From contig JACPYI010000022.1 of NCBI GenBank assembly GCA_016196115.1, positions 1 through 39,628 of the forward strand: DNA of 39,628 nucleotides. Direction: 5' to 3'. Below are positions 26,792-36,720 of the stretch, piece after piece. How positions within the stretch are numbered: the stretch's first letter is position 1; the number at the start of each line of letters is the position of its first letter. The DNA comes from Candidatus Sungiibacteriota bacterium (GTDB lineage: Bacteria; Patescibacteriota; Minisyncoccia; Sungbacterales; HO2-52-23). Made by a program: the position numbers and the translations under genes. The notes beneath the pieces are model-generated. The model did not search any database, had not been told where the DNA came from, and worked only from the letters and a program-made list of their open reading frames with translations.

Positions 26792-27934
26792 TCAAAACAA
26801 ATTCCTCGCCCCGCGGATTTCAAAATGCACGTGGCAGCCGGTGGAATTGCCGGTGGAGCCGATGGCGCCGATCTGGGTGGCCTGGTCTATGCGCTGACCG
26901 GCTGCGGCGAGCACGGCGCTCAGATGCGCGTACAGGGTTTGGGTTCCGTTTCCGTGGCTGATTACGACGTATTTTCCATATCCGCCGTTCCAGCCGGACG
27001 TGCGGGCGATGATCACGATACCGTCGGCGGACGCGAGCACGGGCAGGCCGCACGAGTTGGCAAGGTCAATTCCGTTATAGCCGTGAATCCCGCGCGAATG
27101 TCTGCCGCCGATAATCGGACGCAGATAATACCCGCGATACTCGGGAAGGTTTGCAAAGCGCGAACCGCCTCCACCCCCGGAAGAACCGGGACGCGGCGGC
27201 TTTGAAGGAACTTGTACCGTAAGCTCCCCGTCGGGAATCAGAATGGTGCTTCCCGGCTCAAGCGCTTCATTAATTGCAAGATCATTAAAACTTGAGATGT
27301 CTGCCTTAAAACTTAAGATGTCTTGCTCGTCAGTCATGTCTTTAGGCTTGAATTTTTTCACGATCGAGTCGAACGTATCGCCTTTTCTCACCTCATATTG
27401 GATTCCGGAAACCGGCAGAACAACCAGGGTGTCGCCGACTCCGATCTCGGACACACTCTTCAAATCGTTTGCCCAGAGCAGGGTGTTCAATGAAATGCCA
27501 AACTTGTTGGCAATACCCCTGCCCGTATCTCCGGACTGCACCACATACGGGATAATTTTGTCCTGGCCGTTTTCCGACATGATGCCAAGAGGATTGAGCG
27601 ACCCTACGAGGGCGCTGTCCTGGACCACGGCAAGCGGGGATGGGTCCGGATCGGTTTTCTTGCCGTCACTGCCAACCTCATCGGGCTGCTGGCTGACTTG
27701 GCGACTTCCCAAGAGCGGGAGCGAGATGGTTGCGGCGCTCCGACTCGAGTCGGAGACCGCAACTGCGCTGTCCGGCAAGAAAAACTTTGCCAAATTTGAA
27801 AAAAAACCGGCCCGTGCATGGGCTGGAATAATAAGCGCGCCGATTACAACTATATATGAAGCCGCTACAAGCTGTTGCTTGATACACCGCGTTCGCTGTA
27901 TGCTCATTCTTTTAGGTAAGCCGTTTTTCGCCAT
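26792..27934 (-). CDS. LysM-domain M23 peptidoglycan endopeptidase-like protein
   Basis: LysM repeats (YVVQSGDTGRGIANKFGISLNTLLWANDL; YEVRKGDTFDSIVKKF) and M23 GYNGIDLANSCGLPVLASADGIVIIAR...HGNGTQTLYAHLS...HVHFEIR. Confidence 0.92.
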   Translation of the reverse strand: MAKNGLPKRMSIQRTRCIKQQLVAASYIVVIGALIIPAHARAGFFSNLAKFFLPDSAVAVSDSSRSAATISLPLLGSRQVSQQPDEVGSDGKKTDPDPSPLAVVQDSALVGSLNPLGIMSENGQDKIIPYVVQSGDTGRGIANKFGISLNTLLWANDLKSVSEIGVGDTLVVLPVSGIQYEVRKGDTFDSIVKKFKPKDMTDEQDILSFKADISSFNDLAINEALEPGSTILIPDGELTVQVPSKPPRPGSSGGGGGSRFANLPEYRGYYLRPIIGGRHSRGIHGYNGIDLANSCGLPVLASADGIVIIARTSGWNGGYGKYVVISHGNGTQTLYAHLSAVLAAAGQRIDQATQIGAIGSTGNSTGCHVHFEIRGARNLF

Positions 27935-28072
27935 AAAAACAAAAAGCGCGTATCGCTTCTCTCTATACTACCCCATGCCAAGCCCAGCGTCAACGTTTGT
28001 TGTGCACACATTATTCACAGCGCAAAAACCGCAATTTTTGCCTAGGGACATCTCTTTCTGTTACTCTGAAGC

Positions 28073-29983
28073 ATGATAGATCTTCTCCACGGACTCAACG
28101 AAAAACAGCAAGAAGCGGTGCTCGCCGTAAACGGACCCGTGCTTATTCTGGCAGGGCCCGGCTCGGGCAAAACCAGAACAATCACGCATCGGATCGCGCA
28201 CTTGATTTCGACCGGCGTTCCAAGCGAGCACATTCTTGCCGTCACATTCACCAACAAGGCCGCAGGCGAGATGAGGGAAAGGGTTGCCACACTTCTGTTT
28301 CCATCTTCAAGCTTCCAGCTTCCATTTATGGGCACCTTTCACAGTTTGTGTGTGCGTATCCTTCAGGTCCACGCCCAAAAACTCGGCTATTTCCCGCGCT
28401 TTACCATTTTCGACGATGACGACGCATCCGGACTGATTAAAGAAATCATGCGCGATTTCGAGATCAATCCAAAGCAGTTTTCTCCCGGCGCAATCAGCGC
28501 CGAAATCTCGCGGCTTAAAAATGAGCTCATGACACCCGCGCATTACGCCGAAACCAATGACCTGACCAACCTATTTCCGCAAACCATCGAGAAAATCTAT
28601 GCCGAATACCAGCACCGGCTCCGCCAGTGCAATGCCATGGATTTTGACGATCTGCTCGGCAATGTCGTGCTGTTGTTTGAAAATCATCCGGATGTGCTGG
28701 CATCATATCAGGATCGTTTCCAATACATCCACGTGGACGAGTGGCAGGATACGAACCGCGTACAATATCTGCTGATCAAAGCGCTTGCCGAAAAAAGTCG
28801 GAACATCGCGGTGGTGGGAGATGATGCCCAGGCAATTTATGCATTTCGGGGCGCGGACTTTCGCAATATTCTCAATTTTGAACAGGACTGGCCCGATGCA
28901 AAAGTAATCATCCTTGACCAGAATTATCGGTCAACCCAGATCATTCTCAATGCGGCCAGCGCCGTTATCGGCCGCAACAAAAATCAACGCGAAAAACAAC
29001 TCTGGACTGAGCAGAGCGGAGGCGAGCAGATCATGCTTTCCATCACCGAGAACGAACGCACCGAGGCCGAATATCTGCTCGAAACCATGATGGAGCAGCG
29101 CACCCGCGGATATGCGCTCAAAGACATGGTGGTGCTTTATCGGACAAACGCGCAATCCCGCGTCTTTGAAGAGATGCTGCTTGAGAACAACATTCCCTAT
29201 AAAATCGTGGGCGGCGTGCGGTTTTACCAGCGCAAAGAAATAAAAGACATATTGGCATATATCCGACTACTCTTGAATGAGAAAGACATCATGTCGCTCA
29301 AGCGCATCATCAACGTGCCGCCCCGCGGAATCGGGAAAAAATCTCTGGAGTTTTACCGCAATCAAACACTGAAACCCCCCGGCAGAACAAAAACTGAAGC
29401 ACTGAATGCTTTTGACGCGCTGCTCGCAGATCTTCGCGATGTTATCCATCACCAAATCGGATCCGAATGTATAAAACATCTCGTCTCCACCATCAAGTAC
29501 CGGGAATACCTTGAAGAAACGCAGCCCCAGGCAGAGGAACGCTGGCAAAATATTCAGGAACTGGTAAGCGTTGCCAAGAGATACGATGACCTTAACCCGC
29601 CAACCGGGCTTGAAAAACTACTTGAGGATGCAGCTCTCATGGCGGAACAAGACGAGACCAATGCGCCACAGGACGCGATCAATCTCATGACCCTGCACGC
29701 CGCAAAAGGACTGGAATTTGCTGTTGTGTTTCTCGTGGGGCTTGAGGAGGGCATATTCCCCCACAGCCGAGCATTATTCAGCCCCAGCGAACTTGAAGAG
29801 GAACGCCGCCTCTGCTATGTGGGCCTGACGCGCGCCAAAGAAAAGGTCTTTCTCTCCTGCGCGCTCCGGCGCATGCACTTCGGCTCCATCCAGGCCAACA
29901 TCCCATCCCGTTTCTTGCGCGAAATTCCCGAACATCTGATCGAGATCCGCAACGAGCACGATGACGCAATTTTCATTGAGTAA
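28073..29983 (+). CDS. UvrD/Rep/PcrA-family superfamily 1 DNA helicase
   Basis: LNEKQQEAVLAVNGPVLILAGPGSGKTRTITHRIAHLI, TFTNKAAGEMRERV, VGDDAQAIYAFRGAD, TLHAAKGLEFAVVFLVGLEEGIFPH. Confidence 0.95.
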   Translation: MIDLLHGLNEKQQEAVLAVNGPVLILAGPGSGKTRTITHRIAHLISTGVPSEHILAVTFTNKAAGEMRERVATLLFPSSSFQLPFMGTFHSLCVRILQVHAQKLGYFPRFTIFDDDDASGLIKEIMRDFEINPKQFSPGAISAEISRLKNELMTPAHYAETNDLTNLFPQTIEKIYAEYQHRLRQCNAMDFDDLLGNVVLLFENHPDVLASYQDRFQYIHVDEWQDTNRVQYLLIKALAEKSRNIAVVGDDAQAIYAFRGADFRNILNFEQDWPDAKVIILDQNYRSTQIILNAASAVIGRNKNQREKQLWTEQSGGEQIMLSITENERTEAEYLLETMMEQRTRGYALKDMVVLYRTNAQSRVFEEMLLENNIPYKIVGGVRFYQRKEIKDILAYIRLLLNEKDIMSLKRIINVPPRGIGKKSLEFYRNQTLKPPGRTKTEALNAFDALLADLRDVIHHQIGSECIKHLVSTIKYREYLEETQPQAEERWQNIQELVSVAKRYDDLNPPTGLEKLLEDAALMAEQDETNAPQDAINLMTLHAAKGLEFAVVFLVGLEEGIFPHSRALFSPSELEEERRLCYVGLTRAKEKVFLSCALRRMHFGSIQANIPSRFLREIPEHLIEIRNEHDDAIFIE

Positions 29984-29984
29984 A

Positions 29985-30052
29985 AGAATAGTAATTGCTT
30001 TTTTGCGCTTTTAAACGAAGTTTAACCAAAGCAAAAAAGTGATTGCTATTCT
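29985..30052 (+). promoter_or_regulatory. 68-nt intergenic hairpin between helicase gene and rsmA
   Basis: Arms AGAATAGTAATTGCTTTTTTGC (29985-30006) and GCAAAAAAGTGATTGCTATTCT (30031-30052) pair over all 22 positions in RNA (three G-U); inner stem TTAAAC-GAA-GTTTAA. Confidence 0.75.
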
Positions 30053-30061
30053 TTATGATAG

Positions 30062-30874
30062 GTGACAACACTTCATCCAAACAAACTGCTTGGCCAGCAT
30101 TTTCTCACATGCGCGTGGGTGCTTCCGGAGATGGCGCGGGCTGCAGAACTTACGACCGACGATACGGTACTTGAGATCGGTCCCGGAACCGGCGTGCTTA
30201 CCAGATTTTTAGCTACCCAGGCCAAAAGGGTCATTGCCGTTGAAAAAGATCGCGCGTTGAGCGCTGTGTTGTCCGTTGCGCTCACGCGCGAAAAAATCGC
30301 AAACGTCGATATCGTCACGGGAGATGTTCTGCGTTTTGATTTCTCCGTTATGCCCGATAGATACAAAGTAGTGGCCAATATCCCGTATTACCTTACCTCG
30401 CGGCTTATTCGCATCCTGCTCGAGACCAAGAAAAAACCTGAAGTCATGGCGCTTACGATCCAAAAAGAGGTGGCGGAGCGGATAGTGGCACAGTGCCCGG
30501 ACATGAATATACTGGCACTTTCGGTGCACGCGTATGGCACACCCGAGATTGTGGCAGAGGTACCGGCATCATGCTTTGCTCCGCGGCCCAAAGTTGATTC
30601 GGCAATCATCAAGATCCGTGATATTTCAGATGCATTTTTCGCGCGCCGTCACATTGCTTCAAAAGATTTTTTCCGCGTTATCAGACAAGGATTTTCCTCT
30701 CGCCGCAAAATGCTTGTCAATAATTTGGAGCAGTTTGCAACAAAAAAAGATACAGGACAAGCTCTCATTTCTATCGGACATCCGGCATCGGTGCGGGCGC
30801 AGGAACTCTCTCTTGAGGAGTGGGCAAAGCTCGTCCACGATATGCACCTGCACGACCAAGATTTTCCATTCTAA
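30062..30874 (+). CDS. rsmA: 16S rRNA (adenine1518/1519-N6)-dimethyltransferase (RsmA/KsgA)
   Basis: LGQHFLTC, VLEIGPGTGVLTRFLA, VVANIPYYLTSRLI, SSRRKMLVNNL. GTG start. Confidence 0.95.
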   Translation: MTTLHPNKLLGQHFLTCAWVLPEMARAAELTTDDTVLEIGPGTGVLTRFLATQAKRVIAVEKDRALSAVLSVALTREKIANVDIVTGDVLRFDFSVMPDRYKVVANIPYYLTSRLIRILLETKKKPEVMALTIQKEVAERIVAQCPDMNILALSVHAYGTPEIVAEVPASCFAPRPKVDSAIIKIRDISDAFFARRHIASKDFFRVIRQGFSSRRKMLVNNLEQFATKKDTGQALISIGHPASVRAQELSLEEWAKLVHDMHLHDQDFPF

Positions 30875-30918
30875 ACAATCTCCTGACGATCGTCCAAAGT
30901 TTGTTTAGAATCATTTTT
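30868..30918 (+). terminator. rsmA terminator
   Basis: ATTCTAAACAA (30868-30878) / TTGTTTAGAAT (30901-30911), inner palindrome GACGATCGTC, then CATTTTTTT. Confidence 0.75.
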
Positions 30919-31636
30919 TTGCTGACCGAATCTGATCGTACGCTTTGGTGATGCGATCACGCGAGTCCTGCATCTGCGCCGGCGTGGAGCTTGCCTGTTT
31001 TCCTTTCCATTCCACCAGCTTGAGAAGAAATTGCTCCATATCGCGGTTGTTGTTTATTTTGATGAACTCGGTATCCTTGATCACGCCCTCTTGCACCATT
31101 TGCGCTCGAAAATCGCGCAGTTGGGGGGAGACATCAAAAACGGAAAAGGCAGCGATTGCGGCCGCCTGCGATGGTGTCGGCTGTTTTGGCACGAGAATGG
31201 GGACTGAAGATGTTGCGCGGGGCAGGGGTTTGCTTGCATTCGACAATGGCCGCGACTGGGGCGTTTGGCCAGACAAAGGAGTTTGGGGCCGGGGAGTCGG
31301 CAATACCTGATTTCTCGCGCCCGGCACGAGCGATTGGCTTGGAGGCAGAGGAAGAATCGGCGGTGGGAGCGTATGCGTTTCAACCACGACGTCCGGACCA
31401 GGCGTGCCTTGAGACGCTGGCGTGCTGGGACTTCTGTTGGCGCCTGGATTGGTCGGCCTGTTCCCAAAGCCGGGCAAGTTGAGAATATCCGGAATGCGCG
31501 AGACCGTACCGGTGATACCGGGTGAAGATGGCGCTATTGCCGGGGCCCGGCCGTGCAACCCAAAAAGAACAATCCCGCCGAATACGAGCGCGCCGATAGC
31601 AATGATGATCACGATAGCAAGGGGATTGGGGTTCAT
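30911..31636 (-). CDS. Single-TM Pro-rich hypothetical protein
   Basis: MNPNPLAIVIIIAIGALVFGGIVLFGLHGRAP TM segment, long Pro/Ser-rich linker. Confidence 0.6.
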   Translation of the reverse strand: MNPNPLAIVIIIAIGALVFGGIVLFGLHGRAPAIAPSSPGITGTVSRIPDILNLPGFGNRPTNPGANRSPSTPASQGTPGPDVVVETHTLPPPILPLPPSQSLVPGARNQVLPTPRPQTPLSGQTPQSRPLSNASKPLPRATSSVPILVPKQPTPSQAAAIAAFSVFDVSPQLRDFRAQMVQEGVIKDTEFIKINNNRDMEQFLLKLVEWKGKQASSTPAQMQDSRDRITKAYDQIRSAKK

Positions 31637-31647
31637 AATAAAGGTTT

Positions 31648-32013
31648 TTAGGGAAGTCCCGAACCCACCATTAAAACATGAAATCCAGATCCTACAAATA
31701 CAGTACTAACAATACAACCCTCTGGAAGAGGAATATAGGTGCCAAGCAGGGGCACTGTAGGAATAATTGGATCATAATAACTAAACCAAATTGTCGCGGA
31801 GACCACTAAAGGGTTGAAAATCATGAGGTTGGGCGGACTAGCACCAACAGGAACTTGATAGGTTAGAAAAGCATAGACAGGAGACGCATATAGGAAACAG
31901 GGGATAGAGAGAATATTGTATCCACCAAATCCGAGCTGCGCGTGCGCCTTCTGTGGCAAGACCAAAAGCGTGATCCCTACAATAAGTACAACGATAAGGA
32001 CATATTGTTTCAT
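31648..32013 (-). CDS. Secreted hypothetical protein
   Basis: Signal peptide MKQYVLIVVLIVGITLLVLPQKAHAQLGFGGYNILSIPC... Confidence 0.6.
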   Translation of the reverse strand: MKQYVLIVVLIVGITLLVLPQKAHAQLGFGGYNILSIPCFLYASPVYAFLTYQVPVGASPPNLMIFNPLVVSATIWFSYYDPIIPTVPLLGTYIPLPEGCIVSTVFVGSGFHVLMVGSGLP

Positions 32014-32082
32014 ATTTTCCAGTATACCACAAAGTCAAGTTATCCACAGATACTTTCATCGCCAAGACGCTAAAAATGCACT

Positions 32083-33090
32083 ATGATAAAGGGAACTATG
32101 ACGAAAGCGTACAAGTATTTTCGCTCTCACCTGAAAGCGGTGTTTGTGTTGGTTATTTTCGCATCTGTTGGTGGCGGTCTGCTCCTCTGGAACCGCAACA
32201 CAAAACAACAGAGCGCGGCTCACGGCAGCTTTGCGGTTGTTGGTAATACCATGCGCACTGAGCAGTTGAAAAAACTTCAGCAGGATAGCGACGGCGATGG
32301 ATTGCGGGATTGGGAAGAGACGTTGTATCACACCGATCCGCACAATCCCGATACCGACGGAGACGGGACCCCGGACGGAGAGGAGGTGAAGTTGGGACGC
32401 GATCCCACAAAACCCAACACATCTAAAAATCCTCGTGAGCCCAATGACTTGATGGCAACTTCAACGCCGGAAACTATACAAAACAATTCTGTACAGGATC
32501 AAAATCTTACCAAGCGCCTTGCCGAAGAAGTGGGCAAACAGATTATTGTCCAGCGCATCGCGCATCCTGATGTTCCGTTTGACCCGCAAACCGCAGGGCA
32601 GGATGTTGTTGATAACTTTATAAGTTCGGTCCCTGATGACGCCACTACGTTCGTAAATGAAAAAGATATAATGATTAGCAAGCAAGATACAAGCGACGCG
32701 ATAAAAAAATATAAGCTTGAATTAGAACGCATTGTGAAGATAGGTTTTGGTGCGTTTACCAAAGACGAGCTGGAGATCCTTAAAGAGGCGCTGGAGGCCC
32801 AAGATTATGCGAAACTTAATCAGCTTGATAAATATATTTCAGCATACGATCGCGCCATCGGGCAATTAAAAAAACTTTCGGTTCCGCCATCGTTGGCCTC
32901 GCTCCATCTTGAATATCTTAATCTCGCTGTCGCCGAAGAAACGGTGGTCAAAAAAATGCGCGGTGCCCAAAATGATACGGTGAGCGCCATGGTTGCAGCA
33001 AAACAGTATATTGCGATCCATCAAAATTTTGACACACTGTATCTCAAATTTCATCATGAATACGAGAAACATGGACTAGCAAAGAAATAA
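32083..33090 (+). CDS. TM protein with thrombospondin type 3-like Ca-binding Asp repeats
   Basis: [45 protein letters not shown]. Confidence 0.8.
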   Translation: MIKGTMTKAYKYFRSHLKAVFVLVIFASVGGGLLLWNRNTKQQSAAHGSFAVVGNTMRTEQLKKLQQDSDGDGLRDWEETLYHTDPHNPDTDGDGTPDGEEVKLGRDPTKPNTSKNPREPNDLMATSTPETIQNNSVQDQNLTKRLAEEVGKQIIVQRIAHPDVPFDPQTAGQDVVDNFISSVPDDATTFVNEKDIMISKQDTSDAIKKYKLELERIVKIGFGAFTKDELEILKEALEAQDYAKLNQLDKYISAYDRAIGQLKKLSVPPSLASLHLEYLNLAVAEETVVKKMRGAQNDTVSAMVAAKQYIAIHQNFDTLYLKFHHEYEKHGLAKK

Positions 33091-33095
33091 CCAGA

Positions 33096-35051
33096 ATGAA
33101 TCTTCGCGCTCATCTTAAAAAATCGTTAGTCGCGCCGTTCCTCATCGCTCTGATTTGCATAGGATTTGCTTTGCCTTTTTCCGCGCACGCCATCTTGGGT
33201 GTGGGAGATGTAGGTGTAACCGTCACTCTCCCTGGTTCAGTTACTAGCACCGAGACACTTACTAATCCTCAAACTTTTGGCTCAACCACGTGGCTACTTC
33301 GCTACATCGTCAACCCGCTCGCGCGGGCCGCAACGCGGGCTGTGCTTACCTCGCTTACCCAGCAGGTGGTGAATTGGGTTTCGGCAAACGGGGGAAATAA
33401 CGTCGGGTTTGTGGGCAATTTTGAGCAGACCCTTACCAATGAACTTGATAATGAGGCCGGGCAGATTTTGGACCAGTTCAAATACATTGATTTTTGCGGG
33501 GACATCGGGACGTATCTGCGGCTTAATTTGCGCGGGCCTGCGGGCGGGTTTCGCCAGAGGGCCCGATGCACCCTGACCGCGGCCGTAAAAAACGTGCAGA
33601 GTTTTTACGACAACTTCCAAAACGGCGGCTGGGAGACGTTTTTGAAAACCAACGTGGATATCCAGAACAACACGGCCGGCGCCTTTCTCATCGGGTTTGA
33701 CTACAAACTTGCGATGGAATCGCGGCGGAAAGAAGAGTTTGGGCTCAAGTACCAAAAGAGCAGCGTCCTTGGCATTACCATACCCAAAAAAATATCAAGC
33801 ACATGCATACCAACGGACTCCAGAAAAACTTTTGGAAATGACCCGAATCTTGGTAAAAGTTATTCCCGATCAGGCAGCAAGCTCTCCTCAGATGTTACCA
33901 CCAATCAGACCGAATTTGGAAGCGAGAGCTGTCTCAACACCTACGAGGAGCAGACCCCGGGCACGATTATCGAGCAGACCATCAAAGACGCGAATAAGAC
34001 CGGCATTGATTTTGGCATTAGCGCAAAGGATTTTGACGAGGCAATCGGCGCCATTATGACGGCGCTCTTGCAGCGTACCATCAGCTCGGCAGGAGGCATA
34101 TTTGGCAAGGGCTCGCCTGGGCAGGCAAATTATGGGGACCAGCTGTATAGCTACAAAGAGATCGGCCCGTCGCAGGATGCTCTGCGCTCCCGCACTGAGG
34201 CCGGTATTTTCCTTGCCTACGGAGCCACCCAGGCCATTGATGCGTCGGTGCTGGCGCTTCGCGCAGAGATTGCGGCAACCTCAACGCTCTCTGCCGCGCG
34301 CGAAAAAGAACTGAAAGAAAAAACATCTGACCTGCTTGCCAAAAAACAGGTGCTTGCCGCTGCCGAAAGCCGGATTGTTACCACCAAGCAATCATCATTC
34401 AATGCCGTTACCCAGGGTGATATTGCGGCCATTGACGGACGCATCACGCAAAGCATGAACGCTATTGAGCCCATTGCCGCCGAAGTAAAAGCATCGCCAT
34501 ACGCCTCGCCCACCGGAGACATGAAAACCGACGCGCTCAATGATCTCTCCGGCGCCCGCACCGCTGTGGCAAGCACACGACGCCTTGTCGGGCAGGCAAT
34601 TGACGAGATTGACGCGGCGCTTGGATTCTTTGCCGCGGCCAGCACGACTCGTCAAGCCGATATCGCGACCCTCCACAACTATCGCGATACGCTCTTCACG
34701 AGCATACGGGCAACGACGGCCGCCGAGTCCGGGGCGACGCAAAAACTTCTTGCGGAAGACGGCAAACTTCAAAACGAATACAATACGATCCAGAGATTTG
34801 TCACCTCAAGCGAGGCAATCGGGGAGACCGGCACCGCGATCAGTTTGATTTTGGCGGCAAACGAAGTGCGACAAAACGCCGCTACCGCGATCCAAAATAC
34901 CTTTAGTTTTCTCGACAGCATCGTGGGGCAAGCATTGGTAACCCCAGCTCCCCAGAGCCCGTCCACAGCGGCAACACCCGTAACCCCGGAAACGCCCGAA
35001 ACCCCGCCGATCCCGGCACCCATAGAATCAGGAGGCGAGCCCGGAGAATAG
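33096..35051 (+). CDS. Large secreted/membrane protein of the putative secretion/pilus locus
   Basis: 651 aa with signal peptide; position next to VirB6-like gene; resembles hypothetical proteins of CPR T4SS/pilus loci (recalled, not searched). Confidence 0.6.
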   Translation: MNLRAHLKKSLVAPFLIALICIGFALPFSAHAILGVGDVGVTVTLPGSVTSTETLTNPQTFGSTTWLLRYIVNPLARAATRAVLTSLTQQVVNWVSANGGNNVGFVGNFEQTLTNELDNEAGQILDQFKYIDFCGDIGTYLRLNLRGPAGGFRQRARCTLTAAVKNVQSFYDNFQNGGWETFLKTNVDIQNNTAGAFLIGFDYKLAMESRRKEEFGLKYQKSSVLGITIPKKISSTCIPTDSRKTFGNDPNLGKSYSRSGSKLSSDVTTNQTEFGSESCLNTYEEQTPGTIIEQTIKDANKTGIDFGISAKDFDEAIGAIMTALLQRTISSAGGIFGKGSPGQANYGDQLYSYKEIGPSQDALRSRTEAGIFLAYGATQAIDASVLALRAEIAATSTLSAAREKELKEKTSDLLAKKQVLAAAESRIVTTKQSSFNAVTQGDIAAIDGRITQSMNAIEPIAAEVKASPYASPTGDMKTDALNDLSGARTAVASTRRLVGQAIDEIDAALGFFAAASTTRQADIATLHNYRDTLFTSIRATTAAESGATQKLLAEDGKLQNEYNTIQRFVTSSEAIGETGTAISLILAANEVRQNAATAIQNTFSFLDSIVGQALVTPAPQSPSTAATPVTPETPETPPIPAPIESGGEPGE

Positions 35052-35330
35052 GGTAATACCAAAGATCATGAAAAGAGATTTTGATTGATGGAGCCCAAAA
35101 GCAAAACCGCCCCGTATACAGAGCGGCTTCGCGGTGCATAACCCACCCGACAGATTACCTCCGAACATCACCAGCGGGCTTGGTACGCGGGTATATTTTA
35201 TCCCGGCATGGTCGGGACTCGGCGTCGATCCTTTGAGCACAGTACCATACCACCCAAAGAATCCGAGCTCTGCCCCCGGTTCGGCCAGAAACAAGAGCTT
35301 GTACGAAAAAGCACCACCTACATATGTATC

Positions 35331-35410
35331 ACAAACAAAAAAACCCTACTCTCCCTGCTCCTGATCGCGCTGGTGATCGCGGGGGTTTTCGGCGCGGGGC
35401 AGGAGGTGTT
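35331..35410 (+). repeat. Leader-module copy A (hydrophobic leader coding)
   Basis: CTCTCCCTGCTCCTGATCGCGCTGGTGATCGCGGGGGTTTTCGG... = LLSLLLIALVIAGVFGAG; ~80 bp similar to copies B and C. Confidence 0.85.
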
Positions 35411-35428
35411 ATCATATATGAGAAAAAC

Positions 35429-35989
35429 ATGACGCAAAAAACGCTCATTCTCAAAGGAGAGGCTGTCGTCTACATTGACTGGGCGAATGTTCACGGCTGG
35501 GAGGGATCACTCAAGTGCAAGATAGATATTGCTCACCTTTTTGCCTATTTGAAAACTTATCCGCAGACGCAGGATATACGGCTTTATTTTGGGAAAGATA
35601 TCCATCCGAAATCCGTAGCATTTCTCCAGCGCGCGCAAGAAATCGGATACACAGTCACCAGTAAAGACGTAAAATATATTCTTGAAGCGGAGATTAGCGG
35701 CCGGAAAGTATATCGCCGCAAATGCGACTTTGATATGGAAATCTGTATTGACGTACACGAGGCGCTGGCTGAAAACATCCGTGCCTTCGTTTTCTTTACC
35801 GGAGATGGCGATTTTGCTCCGTTGTATAAGAAGCTGATCCACTTACATAAACAGGTGATTGTAATCTATTCACCGGGTCATCTTGGCAGGGAGATTTGGG
35901 ATATAAAGAAGGGCGTGTTTAAGATTCAACTCAAGAATCTATTCGATAGAGAAAAATCGTCCCCCCGATTGCTCGAGGGGCGTGATTAG
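35429..35989 (+). CDS. NYN-domain (LabA/DUF88-like) putative ribonuclease
   Basis: AVVYIDWANVHGWEG, CDFDMEICIDVHEAL, AFVFFTGDGDFAPLYKKL. Start overlaps leader-A ORF stop (ATGA). Confidence 0.85.
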   Translation: MTQKTLILKGEAVVYIDWANVHGWEGSLKCKIDIAHLFAYLKTYPQTQDIRLYFGKDIHPKSVAFLQRAQEIGYTVTSKDVKYILEAEISGRKVYRRKCDFDMEICIDVHEALAENIRAFVFFTGDGDFAPLYKKLIHLHKQVIVIYSPGHLGREIWDIKKGVFKIQLKNLFDREKSSPRLLEGRD

Positions 35990-36105
35990 TCACCAGTGTA
36001 GCAAATTGAAAAAGTATGTCAAGACCTCTGATCAGACATTTATCCCTCACTATTCTTAAACGTACCACCATACAAATGGGTGTGGAACCCAAAAGAATAG
36101 TGTGG

Positions 36106-36212
36106 GACAAAAAAATCATCCTCTCCCTGCTCCTAATCGCCCGCCTGCGCCAAGGCTTCGGTGGACAAGCACTGGTCATTGCCGGAGTTTTTGGCACGGG
36201 GCATGGGGTGTT
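36106..36212 (+). repeat. Leader-module copy B with 30-bp in-frame insertion
   Basis: KKIILSLLLIA-RLRQGFGGQA-LVIAGVFGTGHGVF; insertion CCGCCTGCGCCAAGGCTTCGGTGGACAAGC (36141-36170). Confidence 0.85.
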
Positions 36213-36247
36213 TTGGGCGGAGCGGCGAGTTAGTGTAACATAAGATT

Positions 36248-36640
36248 ATGGAAAAAGCTTTTGACGCGTGGAATACGGAAAAGAAGATGATTCATCAACA
36301 AGAGTTGCCGCCATTTTGCTATCCACGCGAAGTATGGTGGTGTGCGCTTGGAGTAAATGTCGGCGATGAGCAGGATGGAACCGGCAAAAACTTTGACAGA
36401 CCCATTGTTGTCGTGCGCGGATTTAATGAACGTATCTTTTTGGGCATCGCGCTTACCGGCAAAAAGAAAGTGGGGGATTATTACTTTTATCTGGGGAAAA
36501 TCGCTGACAGAGACGCATCTGCTGTCCTCTCTCAAATGCGGCTCATTGACTCGAAACGGCTGGTCAAGAAGATAGCCGTGCTCGATAAAATCACGTTTGA
36601 AAACTTACAAGAAGCTCTTAAAAAAATGCTCTTTGGATAA
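36248..36640 (+). CDS. PemK/MazF-family toxin-like protein
   Basis: PREVWWCALGVNVGDEQDGTGKNFDRPIVVVRGFNERIFLGIALTGKKKVGDYYFYLG...SAVLSQMRLIDSKRL matches the PemK/MazF pattern. Confidence 0.75.
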   Translation: MEKAFDAWNTEKKMIHQQELPPFCYPREVWWCALGVNVGDEQDGTGKNFDRPIVVVRGFNERIFLGIALTGKKKVGDYYFYLGKIADRDASAVLSQMRLIDSKRLVKKIAVLDKITFENLQEALKKMLFG

Positions 36641-36720
36641 TGTAAACTAATTTGCCCCCGCTTGCGCGGGGGCGAGGCCGAAGCCCTTTGTACTCCCATC
36701 ATACCACCCTCCCAAAACAC

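Noticed and set aside
35028-35294. Minus-strand 88-aa ORF (MFLAEPGAELGFFGWYGTVLKG...)
   Set aside because: No domain recognised and no supporting context; retained only as unexplained intergenic sequence.
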